Assembly (NCBI RefSeq): GCF_015350905.1
Contig: NZ_JADKRZ010000009.1
Location: forward strand, 1 to 64,000
Direction of reading: 5' to 3'
DNA from: Curtobacterium sp. VKM Ac-2865
GTDB taxonomy: Bacteria > Actinomycetota > Actinomycetes > Actinomycetales > Microbacteriaceae
DNA length: 64,000 bases
Shown here: positions 43,719 through 52,082 of the stretch, piece after piece
How the letters are laid out: every line of letters begins with the position of its first letter
How positions within the stretch are numbered: the first letter of the stretch is position 1
Translations under genes and position numbers: made by a program
The notes under the pieces: model-generated
Database searches by the model: none
Told to the model about the DNA's origin: nothing
What the model saw: only the letters and a program-made list of their open reading frames with translations

Positions 43719-46700
43719 GTGTGGCGTGCGGACAGGGTGACCGACGGCGAGGACGACGTGAACGACGTCCCCGTCACGGGTTCCGACGCGCCCGGGGGCC
43801 AGGCGCACGACGACCACCGCGACGATCAGGACGACACGACGAGCACTCCGGACGCCACCACCGGCGCAGACACCGAGCACGACGGCGACGACCTGGGCCG
43901 GTCCCTCCAGCCCGAACTCCAGGTGACGAGCCCGCACGCGATCTCCCTCGGCGACCCCCGGCTCACGGCGACGAACGCCGCCGAGCCCGTCTGGGACGCC
44001 TGGCGTGAGCAGCTCGCGGGTGTCGGCGGCGCCAGCCCCCTCGTGCACTTCGCGGACCACCCCCGCGCCCGCATCGAGCTCTCGACGACCCACCCGGGTG
44101 GCCTCGCGCAGTTCATCACCGGCAAGACCACCCTGCTCTCGAGCCTGATCCGCGACGAGGTCGCCCTCCGCGCAGCCCGCATCGCCGCCGGGCACGTCGA
44201 GGCCAAGGGCACCGAGCTCGCCACCGTCCGCGGCATCGACGCCGTGAACCTCGGCATCGGCATGGCCGACTGGAAGCACGGCGACGAGCAGTTCCGCGGC
44301 CCGGTGCTCCTCCGCCCGCTGGCGATCCGCCGGCACGGCCGTGACTTCGAGGTCCGCCTGCTCGGCGAACCCGTGCTGAACCCGGCGCTCGCCGACGCCC
44401 TGCGCGAGCAGTTCGGCGTCACGCTCGACGCCCAGTCCTTCGTCGCGCTCGCGCAGCAGGACGGCTCCTTCACGCCGAACCCCGTGATCGACCGCCTGCG
44501 CGGGCTCACGGCGCACATCCCCGGCTTCTCCGTCCACGCCCGACTCGTCGTGTCGACGTTCGCCGAGGTCGCGGTCGGCCTGGTCGAGGACACGAAGGAC
44601 CTCTCCCACCCGGTGCTCGACGCCCTCGCAGGCAACCCGAGCGCCAAGTGGCAGGTCGAGCAGTCGTACCACCCGGTCGAGCAGACCCCGTCGGACGAGC
44701 GCAGCCCGGACACGGACACGCTCCTCCTCGACGCCGACGACGAGCAGGAGAACGTGATCGCGCAGATCACGGCCGGCAACTCGATCGTCGTGAAGACCCT
44801 GCCCGGCACCGGCGGCACCCAGACCATCGTGAACGCGCTCGGTGGCCTCGTCGCCGCGAACAAGCGCGTCCTCGTGGTCAGCCCGCGCCGTGCGACCCTG
44901 CGTGGGATCGCCGCGCGCTTCGGCGAGGTCCAGCTGCCCGGCGTCGCGGTCACCCCCGCGACCCTGCGCCGTGACGTCGTCCGGGCGATCGCCCGCAACG
45001 AGAAGGCGACCCGGCCGAACCTCCGCGAAGTCGACGACGCCCTCGTCCGGCTCCGCAAGGTCCTCACCGACTACCGCGGCGCGCTGAGCCGCACCGACGC
45101 CGACTTCGGCGTCAGTGTGCTCGACTGCCTCGTCGAGCTCTCCCGGCTCTCGCTCCTGCCCGTGCCGCCGTCGACGACCGCCCGGCTGTCGAAGCAGTCC
45201 GTCAGCGCCATGGTCACCGGCCGGTCCCGCGTCGCCGAGACCATGGTCAGCGCCGCGAACCTCGGCGAGTTCCGCTACGGCCCCGACGACTCGCCCTGGT
45301 ACGGCGCGAAGTTCTCCTCGAGCGACGGCGCCCAGCGTGCGCACCGGATCGCCAAGGAGCTGCACGGCGGCGCGCTGCCGACACTGCTGCAGCGCGCGCA
45401 CGAGCTCATCGCGACGACGCGGATGCGCCAGTTCACGACGATCAACGAGCTCGGCATCTACCTCCGCCTGCTCACCGAGATCCGCGACACGCTCGACCGC
45501 TTCCTGCCCGTCGTGTTCGACCGCTCCGTGTCCGAGCTCGTCGCCGCCACTGCCCCGCGCGGCGAGGGCGCCCCGATGTCGAGCACCAACCGTCGTCGCC
45601 TCAAGAAGCTCGCGCGCGAGTACGTCCGACCGGGCGTGCACGTGTCCGACCTGCACGAGGCCCTGACCCGCGTGCAGCAGCAGCGCGTCCTCTGGCAGCG
45701 CTACGTCGCCGCCGGGGTGGCCCCCGAGGTCCCCACGGGCATCGCCGACGTGCAGGTGCTCTACTCGAACGTCACCGAGGACCTGGCGCGCCTGGACGAG
45801 CCGCTCGGCCGCAGCAGCCGCGACGAGCAGCTCGCGAACGTGCCCGTCGACCAGCTCCTGCCCTACATCGGGTCGCTCGCCGAGGAGTCCGACGTCCTGC
45901 ACAACCTGCAGGAGCGCACCGAGCTCATGCAGACCCTGCGCGACCTGCAGCTCGAGCCCCTCATCACCGACCTCGCGAACCGCCACGTGCCGGACACCCA
46001 GGTGCCCGCGGAGCTCGAGCTCGCGTGGTGGCAGTCCGCGCTCGAGACCATGCTCGAGTCCGACCGGGCCCTGCTCGGCGCGAACACCGACATGCTCGAC
46101 CGGGTCGAGGCCGACTTCCGCCTCGTCGACGACGCCCACGCAGCCGGGGTCTCGCAGGGCCTCGCGTGGCAGCTCGCCGAGAACTGGAAGGTCGGCCTCG
46201 TCGACTGGCCAGAAGAGGCAGCAGCGCTGAAGTCCCAGCTCAAGGACGGCGCGATCACCTCGCGGCTCCTGCAGGACTCCGCCCCGCACCTGTCCCGGTC
46301 GATCGCCCCGGTGTGGCTCGCGTCCCCGTACGAGGTCCCGCAGATCGCCGACACGATGCCGTTCGACACGGTCATCCTGGTCGACGCCGGCGCCGTGACC
46401 ATCGCCGAGACGGTCGACGCCGTCCGCCGCGCACGCCAGACCGTCGTCTTCGGCGACCCGGTCACCCAGACGCCGTCACCGTTCCGGATCGCCGTGGACC
46501 CCGCGCACCGCGCACTCCAGGTGGACGAGGCGACGCTCGACGCCCTGCACGCCGACTCCGCACTCGCGAAGCTCTCGACGCTGCTGCCCACCCTCTCGCT
46601 CACGCGGTCGTACCGCGCCGGCGGCGAGGACCTGGCCGAGCTCGTGAACCGTCGCTTCTACGGCGGCCGGATCGAGTCGCTGCCGTGGGCCGGCTCGTTC

Positions 46701-47603
46701 CTCGGGCACGGGTCCATCGCGCTCGACTACGTCAGCGACGGCAAGGCCGTGCCGGACCCCGAGTCCGGTGCCGTGGAGAGCGTCGACGCCGAGGTGGACC
46801 GCGTCGTCCGGCTCGTCATCGACCACGCGCGCACCCGGCCGACCGAGTCGCTCATGGTCATCACCGCGTCGGCGAAGCACGCCGTGCGCGTCGAGCAGGC
46901 CGTGCTCACCGCGGCGCAGGGACACAAGGACCTGACCGAGTTCGTCATCGGCGACCGCGCCGAGCCGTTCATCGTCGCCACGCTCGAGCAGTCCGTGGCC
47001 CAGAGCCGCGACCGCGTCGTGTTCTCCATCGGCTACGGCCGCACGCCGCACGGCCGGGTCCTGCGCGACTTCGGTCCGCTCGGCAAGCCGGGTGGCGTGC
47101 GCCTGCTCGCGGTCGCCATGACCCGCGCCCGCCGCTCGATGGTCATCGTCACGTGCTTCCAGCCGTCCGACATCGAGGCCGAGCGCATGGGCCACGGCAC
47201 CGTCGCCCTCGCCGAGATCCTGGCCGAGGTCCGCGCCCGCACCACCGCCGAGTACGTGCCGGACGACTCCGACCCGCTGCTCGTCGACCTGGCACGCCGA
47301 CTCGAGATGCGCGGCATCCCCGTCGCCCTCGGACACCGCGGCAAGCTCGGCCTGGTCGCCGCGCACGGCGGGGTCTGCGTCACGATCGAGACCGACGCGT
47401 CGCTGGTCAAGGGGTCGCTGCGCGAGTCGCTGCGGCTCCGGCCCGAGGTGCTCCGTCGACTCGGCTGGCACTACGTGCGGGTGCACGCGTTCCAGCTGTT
47501 CTCCGACCCGGACCGCGTGGCGAACACCGTCGCGGCCGTGCTCGGGGTCGACCGCGGCGCGACGCAGGAGATCTCCATCCCACCCATTCCTGCACGCCGA
47601 TGA
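43719..47603 (+). CDS. Large SF1 helicase-like protein with degenerate Walker motifs
   Basis: 1,294 residues. An acidic N-terminal tail is followed by a helicase core resembling large Upf1-like bacterial proteins. Late motifs are well kept: FGDPVTQTPSPF, LTRSYRAGGEDL, VFSIGYGRTPHGR (about 1,100) and VAMTRARRSMVIV. Walker A is LPGTGGTQT (about 361-369), lacking the lysine, and Walker B is VILVDAGAV (about 885-893), lacking the glutamate. A C-terminal domain resembles the Vsr-like endonuclease module of such proteins but is also eroded. GTG at 43719 has TACAGT (43706-43711) seven bases upstream; other in-frame GTGs lie at 43737 and 43758. Confidence 0.8.
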   Translation: MWRADRVTDGEDDVNDVPVTGSDAPGGQAHDDHRDDQDDTTSTPDATTGADTEHDGDDLGRSLQPELQVTSPHAISLGDPRLTATNAAEPVWDAWREQLAGVGGASPLVHFADHPRARIELSTTHPGGLAQFITGKTTLLSSLIRDEVALRAARIAAGHVEAKGTELATVRGIDAVNLGIGMADWKHGDEQFRGPVLLRPLAIRRHGRDFEVRLLGEPVLNPALADALREQFGVTLDAQSFVALAQQDGSFTPNPVIDRLRGLTAHIPGFSVHARLVVSTFAEVAVGLVEDTKDLSHPVLDALAGNPSAKWQVEQSYHPVEQTPSDERSPDTDTLLLDADDEQENVIAQITAGNSIVVKTLPGTGGTQTIVNALGGLVAANKRVLVVSPRRATLRGIAARFGEVQLPGVAVTPATLRRDVVRAIARNEKATRPNLREVDDALVRLRKVLTDYRGALSRTDADFGVSVLDCLVELSRLSLLPVPPSTTARLSKQSVSAMVTGRSRVAETMVSAANLGEFRYGPDDSPWYGAKFSSSDGAQRAHRIAKELHGGALPTLLQRAHELIATTRMRQFTTINELGIYLRLLTEIRDTLDRFLPVVFDRSVSELVAATAPRGEGAPMSSTNRRRLKKLAREYVRPGVHVSDLHEALTRVQQQRVLWQRYVAAGVAPEVPTGIADVQVLYSNVTEDLARLDEPLGRSSRDEQLANVPVDQLLPYIGSLAEESDVLHNLQERTELMQTLRDLQLEPLITDLANRHVPDTQVPAELELAWWQSALETMLESDRALLGANTDMLDRVEADFRLVDDAHAAGVSQGLAWQLAENWKVGLVDWPEEAAALKSQLKDGAITSRLLQDSAPHLSRSIAPVWLASPYEVPQIADTMPFDTVILVDAGAVTIAETVDAVRRARQTVVFGDPVTQTPSPFRIAVDPAHRALQVDEATLDALHADSALAKLSTLLPTLSLTRSYRAGGEDLAELVNRRFYGGRIESLPWAGSFLGHGSIALDYVSDGKAVPDPESGAVESVDAEVDRVVRLVIDHARTRPTESLMVITASAKHAVRVEQAVLTAAQGHKDLTEFVIGDRAEPFIVATLEQSVAQSRDRVVFSIGYGRTPHGRVLRDFGPLGKPGGVRLLAVAMTRARRSMVIVTCFQPSDIEAERMGHGTVALAEILAEVRARTTAEYVPDDSDPLLVDLARRLEMRGIPVALGHRGKLGLVAAHGGVCVTIETDASLVKGSLRESLRLRPEVLRRLGWHYVRVHAFQLFSDPDRVANTVAAVLGVDRGATQEISIPPIPARR

Positions 47604-47694
47604 GCAGGCGGGCCTCCCGGCCCACCGGTCCGGTCACGCCGGACACGGACCACCTGGTCGGATCGTGGACGCGAGCTGACGACGCGACGTCGGT

Positions 47695-47743
47695 CGAGCC
47701 TCCAGCCCGTCCTGTGGTCACCAGTGACCGGACGGGAGGCTCG
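47695..47743. terminator. Imperfect hairpin after the helicase-like gene
   Basis: CGAGCCTCC and CGTC on the left pair with GACG and GGAGGCTCG on the right, with a small bulge, around a 23-base loop with a TGGTCACCAGTGACC dyad. It resembles the terminator family and lies about 90 bases after the helicase-like stop. Confidence 0.55.
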
Positions 47744-47916
47744 GCTCGGCCGAGCAGACGCGTCACCACCCAGCCGGTGCCGGGTTCCGACCCGGCTCCC
47801 GCGCCGGAGCCGGAGCGGCATGCCTCCGGCGAGAACGACGCCCGACTGCTCGGGGACCGGCCTCCCCACTGGTGATGGGTACGCTGGAGATCTCAGAACC
47901 CGATCGAAAGCACCCG

Positions 47917-48504
47917 ATGACCGACGCCGCACAGCGGACACGCCCCGACTGGCAGACCTGGCCGAACCTCATCACGCTCCTGCGGTTCCTGCTCATCCCC
48001 GTCTTCGTGACCCTGGTCGTGCAGGACCACCCCGGGTGGGCGCTCGTGTCCCTGGTGGTGCTCGGCGTCTCGGACTGGGCCGACGGCTTCATCGCGCGGA
48101 AGTTCGACCAGACGTCCAAGCTCGGCAAGGTGCTCGACCCCATCGCCGACCGGTTGGCGATCATCGCGATCGTGCTGTCGCTCGTGCTCGTCGGGCTGCT
48201 GCCGTGGATCGTCGTCGTGGTGATCGTCGTCGTCGACGCCGTGCTGGCACTGCTGTCGAGCGTGTGGTTCAACGGGGACCCCGACCTCGACGTGTCCTGG
48301 ACGGGCAAGATCCGGTCGGCGCTGCTCTTCGTGGGGCTGCCGGTGCTGCTGTTCTCGTCGACCTCGTGGGCGTCGGAGCACCCCTGGATCCGCATCACCG
48401 CGCTCGTCTTCGTGTGGCTCGGCACCGCCGGGCACGTCGTCGCCGGCACGCAGTACGTCATGGCGCTGGTCGCGAAGCGCCGCGAGCGCGCGATCGCCGC
48501 GTAG
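47917..48504 (+). CDS. CDP-alcohol phosphatidyltransferase
   Basis: 195 residues with about five to six membrane helices. The family motif D-x2-DG-x2-AR-x8-G-x3-D-x3-D is complete: DWADGFIARKFDQTSKLGK, then VLDPIAD (about 59-84). It makes a phospholipid from CDP-diacylglycerol; phosphatidylglycerophosphate or cardiolipin synthesis is most likely from length. TACGCT at 47880-47885 may be its -10 box. Upstream in-frame codons to 47872 belong to the leader. Confidence 0.88.
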   Translation: MTDAAQRTRPDWQTWPNLITLLRFLLIPVFVTLVVQDHPGWALVSLVVLGVSDWADGFIARKFDQTSKLGKVLDPIADRLAIIAIVLSLVLVGLLPWIVVVVIVVVDAVLALLSSVWFNGDPDLDVSWTGKIRSALLFVGLPVLLFSSTSWASEHPWIRITALVFVWLGTAGHVVAGTQYVMALVAKRRERAIAA

Positions 48505-48562
48505 GGCGCTGGCGCGCGTTCGTCCGGTGCCGGTCCGCCGGGGCCGTGGTTCGCGGCGTCGC

Positions 48563-48624
48563 CGCACAACGGAAACCGGCTCGCGCCACGGAACTCCTTG
48601 GCGCGAGCCGGTTTCGGTTGTGCG
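48563..48624. terminator. Long hairpin between phosphatidyltransferase and mscL genes
   Basis: 26-base arms (48563-48588 and 48599-48624) with a single mismatch and a 10-base loop, between two convergent genes. Its sequence is unrelated to the GGGAGGCTCG family. Confidence 0.8.
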
Positions 48625-48666
48625 ATGTCGATCGGCGCCAGGCGCCGACAGCCGGAGCGCGCCGCG

Positions 48667-49167
48667 CTACAGCTTCGTCGTGCCGCCGATGCCGGGGCCC
48701 TGGGGCGCGGTGCTCGGGGCGACGTGGGCGCCCGAGCCGGTGTTCGTCGGCTCGCCGTTCTGCGTGCGGAGCAGGTCGCGGATCTCGAGCAGCACCTCGA
48801 CGTCAGTCGGCGGGACGTCCTGCGGCGTCTGCTCGGTGTCGTTCTTCACCCGTTCGAACGCGACCTTCTTGAGGTGGTTGACGGGCACGACGAGCGCGAA
48901 GTACACGACCGCGGCGACGATGACGAAGTTGATCACGGCGCCGATGATCGCGCCGAAGAGGATCTTCGCGTCCCCGCCGGAGACGGTCGGGATCGTCCAC
49001 ACCAGCGCCGTGTCGAGGCTCGAGGCGTTGAACACCGCACCGATCAGGGGGTTGATCAGGGCGTTGACGATGGTGGTGACGATCGCGGTGAACGCGGCAC
49101 CGATCACGACGGCGACGGCCAGGTCGATCACGTTTCCGCGGAGCAGGAACTCCTTGAAGCCCTTCAC
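48667..49167 (-). CDS. mscL: Large-conductance mechanosensitive channel
   Basis: 166 residues. FKEFLLRGNVIDLAVAVVIG (about 4-23) is the conserved N-terminal amphipathic helix and pore helix, with a second membrane helix at about 70-98. The C-terminus has an amphipathic helix and a Gly/Pro-rich tail longer than in E. coli. It relieves osmotic downshock. GTG start with AAGGAG upstream. Confidence 0.95.
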   Translation of the reverse strand: MKGFKEFLLRGNVIDLAVAVVIGAAFTAIVTTIVNALINPLIGAVFNASSLDTALVWTIPTVSGGDAKILFGAIIGAVINFVIVAAVVYFALVVPVNHLKKVAFERVKNDTEQTPQDVPPTDVEVLLEIRDLLRTQNGEPTNTGSGAHVAPSTAPQGPGIGGTTKL

Positions 49168-49246
49168 GTGGGACTCCTTCCGGGTCGAGGACGGCCGCCG
49201 GTCGGCGACACCTCAACCTATCGGCGGAGACGGATCCGGGTCCGGG

Positions 49247-49597
49247 TCAGGACGCGGACGAACCAGACGACGACGACCCGGACGACGACGAGGACCCAGA
49301 CGAGGACGACGACGAGGACCCGGACGACGACGCGGGCTTCGCGTCGGACTTCGCAGCAGCGGGCTTGGCGTCGGACGACCCCGACGACCCCGACCCCGAC
49401 GACCCCTCGCCCTTCGGCGCCGGCCGCGAGTCGGTCCGGTAGAAGCCGCCGCCGTTGAACGTCACACCGACGGGGGAGAACACCTTGCGGAGCACACCGC
49501 CGCACGTGGGGCACTCGGTGAGCGTGGCGTCGGAGAAGGACTGCTTGATGTCGAACGCGGTGCCGCACTCGGTGCAGCGGTACGAGTAGGTGGGCAC
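49247..49597 (-). CDS. FmdB-family zinc ribbon protein
   Basis: 116 residues. The N-terminal zinc ribbon has CTEC (about 8-11) and CPTC (about 34-37), with YSYRCTECG typical of FmdB/CxxC_CxxC_SSSS proteins. The C-terminal half is low-complexity Ser/Gly with Lys/Ala-Pro patches. It probably binds Zn2+ and regulates or accompanies RNA or DNA processes; the role is unknown. Its start lies two bases after the cyclo-ligase stop, so the two are cotranscribed. Confidence 0.9.
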   Translation of the reverse strand: MPTYSYRCTECGTAFDIKQSFSDATLTECPTCGGVLRKVFSPVGVTFNGGGFYRTDSRPAPKGEGSSGSGSSGSSDAKPAAAKSDAKPASSSGSSSSSSSGSSSSSGSSSSGSSAS

Positions 49598-49599
49598 GT

Positions 49600-50184
49600 C
49601 TAACTCCGGAACGTGATGATGCGTGACGGCGTGATGATGCCGTCGACGGGTTCGTCGTGGGGTTCGCGCGGGACCTCGTCGAGGTACTCCGCGTCGAAGA
49701 TCACAGCATAGACGGGCGGGCGGTCCGCCATGGACCCGAGGGTCTTGTCGTAGTAGCCGCGGCCCCAGCCCATCCGGACGCCGTCGTGCCCGACCGCCGC
49801 GGCCGGGGTGAGGATCGCGTCGACGTCGTTGATCGCGAGCGGGGAGAGCACCTCGCCGACGACCTCCGGCATGCCGAACAGGCCCTCGGTCTCCGAGCTC
49901 CCGTCGCCGACCGCCCAGTCGAGCAGGCCGTCCTCGCGGGTGACGGGCAGGAGCACCCGGATGTCGTGCTCGAACGCCCAGTTCAGGAACGGTCGCACGT
50001 TCGGTTCGTCCGATGCCGACAGGTACAGCGCGACGGACCGGACCTGCCGCTCCTCGGCGAACCGCTGCAGGGTCGCGGTGAGGTCGGCGGTGTCGGTGTC
50101 CCGCTCGGTGGTGGTCCTGGTGCGTCGCCGCTGCCGGAGCTCGGCCCGCAGCGCGCGCTTCTCGTTGCCGAGATCGGGGATCAT
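49600..50184 (-). CDS. 5-formyltetrahydrofolate cyclo-ligase
   Basis: 194 residues. KRALRAELRQRR near the N-terminus, VLLPVTREDGLLDW and the terminal signature MGWGRGYYDKTL (about 147-158) are characteristic. It converts 5-formyl- to 5,10-methenyl-tetrahydrofolate with ATP. ATG at 50184; the long open frame upstream is the shadow of galU. It shares an operon with the FmdB gene and is divergent from galU. Confidence 0.92.
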   Translation of the reverse strand: MIPDLGNEKRALRAELRQRRRTRTTTERDTDTADLTATLQRFAEERQVRSVALYLSASDEPNVRPFLNWAFEHDIRVLLPVTREDGLLDWAVGDGSSETEGLFGMPEVVGEVLSPLAINDVDAILTPAAAVGHDGVRMGWGRGYYDKTLGSMADRPPVYAVIFDAEYLDEVPREPHDEPVDGIITPSRIITFRS

Positions 50185-50313
50185 GCGCAGGAGTCTAACG
50201 ACCGCGGCGCAGACCGCCCCGCGGTGCGGGAACCCGCCAGACCTCCGCGCAAACCCCGTGTCCTCCGTTCCGGCGACATGACCCCGCAACCCCCATCGGA
50301 TACGGTCATCGAC

Positions 50314-51204
50314 ATGGGCTTCCAGATTTCCAAGGCGGTGATCCCAGCTGCAGGGCTGGGCACTCGCTTCCTCCCCGCGACCAAGGCGATGCCGAAGGAG
50401 ATGCTCCCCGTCGTCGACAAGCCAGCCATCCAGTACGTGGTGGAAGAGGCAGTCGACGCCGGTCTCACCGACGTGCTGATGATCACCGGGCGCAACAAGA
50501 ACGCGCTCGAGAACCACTTCGACCACGTGTCGGAGCTCGAGGAGACCCTCCGCAAGAAGGGCGACCACGAGAAGCTCCAGAAGGTCAACCAGTCGACCGA
50601 CCTCGCCGACATGCACTACGTCCGCCAGGGCGACCCGCTCGGCCTCGGCCACGCGGTGCTCCGCGCCAAGATGCACGTCGGCCGCGAACCCTTCGCCGTC
50701 CTCCTCGGCGACGACATCATCGACGCCCGTGACCCGCTGCTCAAGCGCATGATCGAGGTCCAGGGCCAGAAGAACGCCACCATCGTGGCTCTCCTCGAGG
50801 TCCCGGAGTCGCAGACCCACCTCTACGGCATCGCCACGGTCGAGCCGACCGACACCGACGACGTCGTGAAGATCACCGGTCTCGTCGAGAAGCCGGCACA
50901 GGGCGAAGCGCCCTCGAACCTGGCCATCATCGGCCGCTACGTCATCCGTCCCGAGGTCTTCGACGTCCTCGAGAAGCAGGAGCCGGGCAAGGGCGGCGAG
51001 ATCCAGCTGACCGACGCGCTCATGAAGATGGCGAGCGCCGAGGAGTGGACCGGTGGCGTGTACGGCGTCGTGTTCCGTGGACGCCGGTACGACACGGGTG
51101 ACAAACTCGACTACATCAAGGCGATCGTGCAGCTCGCCTCGGACCGCGCGGACCTCGGCCCCGACCTCAAGTCGTGGCTCAAGGAGTTCAACGCGGGCGA
51201 ATGA
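50314..51204 (+). CDS. galU: UTP-glucose-1-phosphate uridylyltransferase
   Basis: 296 residues. The nucleotidyl-transferase motif GLGTRFLPATKAMPKEMLP (about 15-33), DKPAIQYVVEEA and GRRYDTGDKLDYI near the end identify GalU, which makes UDP-glucose for glycans and cell-envelope polymers. TACGGT (50301-50306) ends seven bases before ATG, indicating a leaderless mRNA. Gene order galU - acetyltransferase - membrane protein is conserved in actinobacteria. Confidence 0.95.
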   Translation: MGFQISKAVIPAAGLGTRFLPATKAMPKEMLPVVDKPAIQYVVEEAVDAGLTDVLMITGRNKNALENHFDHVSELEETLRKKGDHEKLQKVNQSTDLADMHYVRQGDPLGLGHAVLRAKMHVGREPFAVLLGDDIIDARDPLLKRMIEVQGQKNATIVALLEVPESQTHLYGIATVEPTDTDDVVKITGLVEKPAQGEAPSNLAIIGRYVIRPEVFDVLEKQEPGKGGEIQLTDALMKMASAEEWTGGVYGVVFRGRRYDTGDKLDYIKAIVQLASDRADLGPDLKSWLKEFNAGE

Positions 51205-51214
51205 GTCGACCCAT

Positions 51215-51249
51215 CCCGTGCGGGTCCGGAGCACCCGGACCCGCACGGG
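51215..51249. terminator. Terminator hairpin after galU
   Basis: Perfect 15-bp arms (51215-51229 and 51235-51249) around AGCAC, 11 bases after the galU stop and 44 before the next gene. Confidence 0.8.
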
Positions 51250-51292
51250 ACACCCGCTCCGGTGACCGCCGGGGCACCGGAGGAACCGCCCG

Positions 51293-51955
51293 ATGACGAC
51301 CATCCCGACCCTGTCCCACGGACGGGTCACCATCCGTCCCCTCCGGATCCGCGACTCGCGTGACCTCGACGTGGCCCTCGCGACGAACCGGTCCTGGCTC
51401 AGCACCTGGGAAGCGACCAACCCGTCCGGGTACGTCACCACCGACGTCCGTGGCAGCATCCGCGCGCTCCAGGCCAACGCCCGCGCGGGACTCGGACTGC
51501 CCTTCGCGATGGAGCTCGACGGCCGTTTCGTCGGTCAGCTCAACGTCTCCGGCATCAGCTTCGGCTCGCTCGCCAGCGCGTCCATCGGCTACTGGGTCGT
51601 CGAGGGCGCGGCCGGCCACAACGTCACGCCGATCGCCGTCGCCCTGGCCGCCGACCACTGCTTCCGCAACGCCGGCATCCACCGCCTCGAGATCTGCATC
51701 CGCCCGGAGAACGCCCCGTCGCTCCGCGTCGTCGAGAAGCTCGGGTTCCGGTACGAGGGACTCCGCCGTCGCTACATCCACATCAACGGCGACTGGCGCG
51801 ACCACTTCTGCTTCGCCCTCGTCGCCGAGGAGGTGCGCGAGGGCGTCCTGGAGCGCTGGAACAGCGGCCAGGTCCCACTGGGTGTCGGCAGCGTCCCGCT
51901 CGCCGCCCGCGACGAGGCCGCCGCACCGATCGACACGGGTCGTCGCGCCTACTGA
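51293..51955 (+). CDS. GNAT acetyltransferase, RimJ-like
   Basis: 220 residues. The GNAT fold of the RimJ/RimL branch is visible: VTIRPLRIRDSRDL, FAMELDGRFVGQLNVSGI, YWVVEGAAGHNVTPIAVALA (acetyl-CoA region) and HRLEICIRPENAPSLRVVEK, then LGFRYEG. It probably acetylates a protein N-terminus or a small amine. The gene corresponds to the rimJ position of the conserved galU cluster. Confidence 0.88.
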   Translation: MTTIPTLSHGRVTIRPLRIRDSRDLDVALATNRSWLSTWEATNPSGYVTTDVRGSIRALQANARAGLGLPFAMELDGRFVGQLNVSGISFGSLASASIGYWVVEGAAGHNVTPIAVALAADHCFRNAGIHRLEICIRPENAPSLRVVEKLGFRYEGLRRRYIHINGDWRDHFCFALVAEEVREGVLERWNSGQVPLGVGSVPLAARDEAAAPIDTGRRAY

Positions 51956-52082
51956 CGTCCGCCTCGTGGCGCGTGGCGCCGGCCGGGAGGCCCGCCCCGC
52001 CTCCCGTGGATCTGCTCGCGACTCGCGCAACACACGTCCCCCAATCACGGGTGCGGTGAACGGCCACCCCTAGCCTTCCCCC

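Noticed and set aside
42732..46289. 1,185-residue minus-strand open frame
   Set aside because: Only its last 290 residues (CitE-like) are real; the rest is antisense to the helicase-like gene with low-complexity Arg/Asp/Val composition.
47600..47875. 91-codon ORF with ATGA overlap after the helicase-like gene
   Set aside because: It passes through a terminator-like hairpin, is Pro/Arg/Thr low-complexity and loses third-position GC bias after the first 25 codons. It could be a short coupled peptide but support is too weak.
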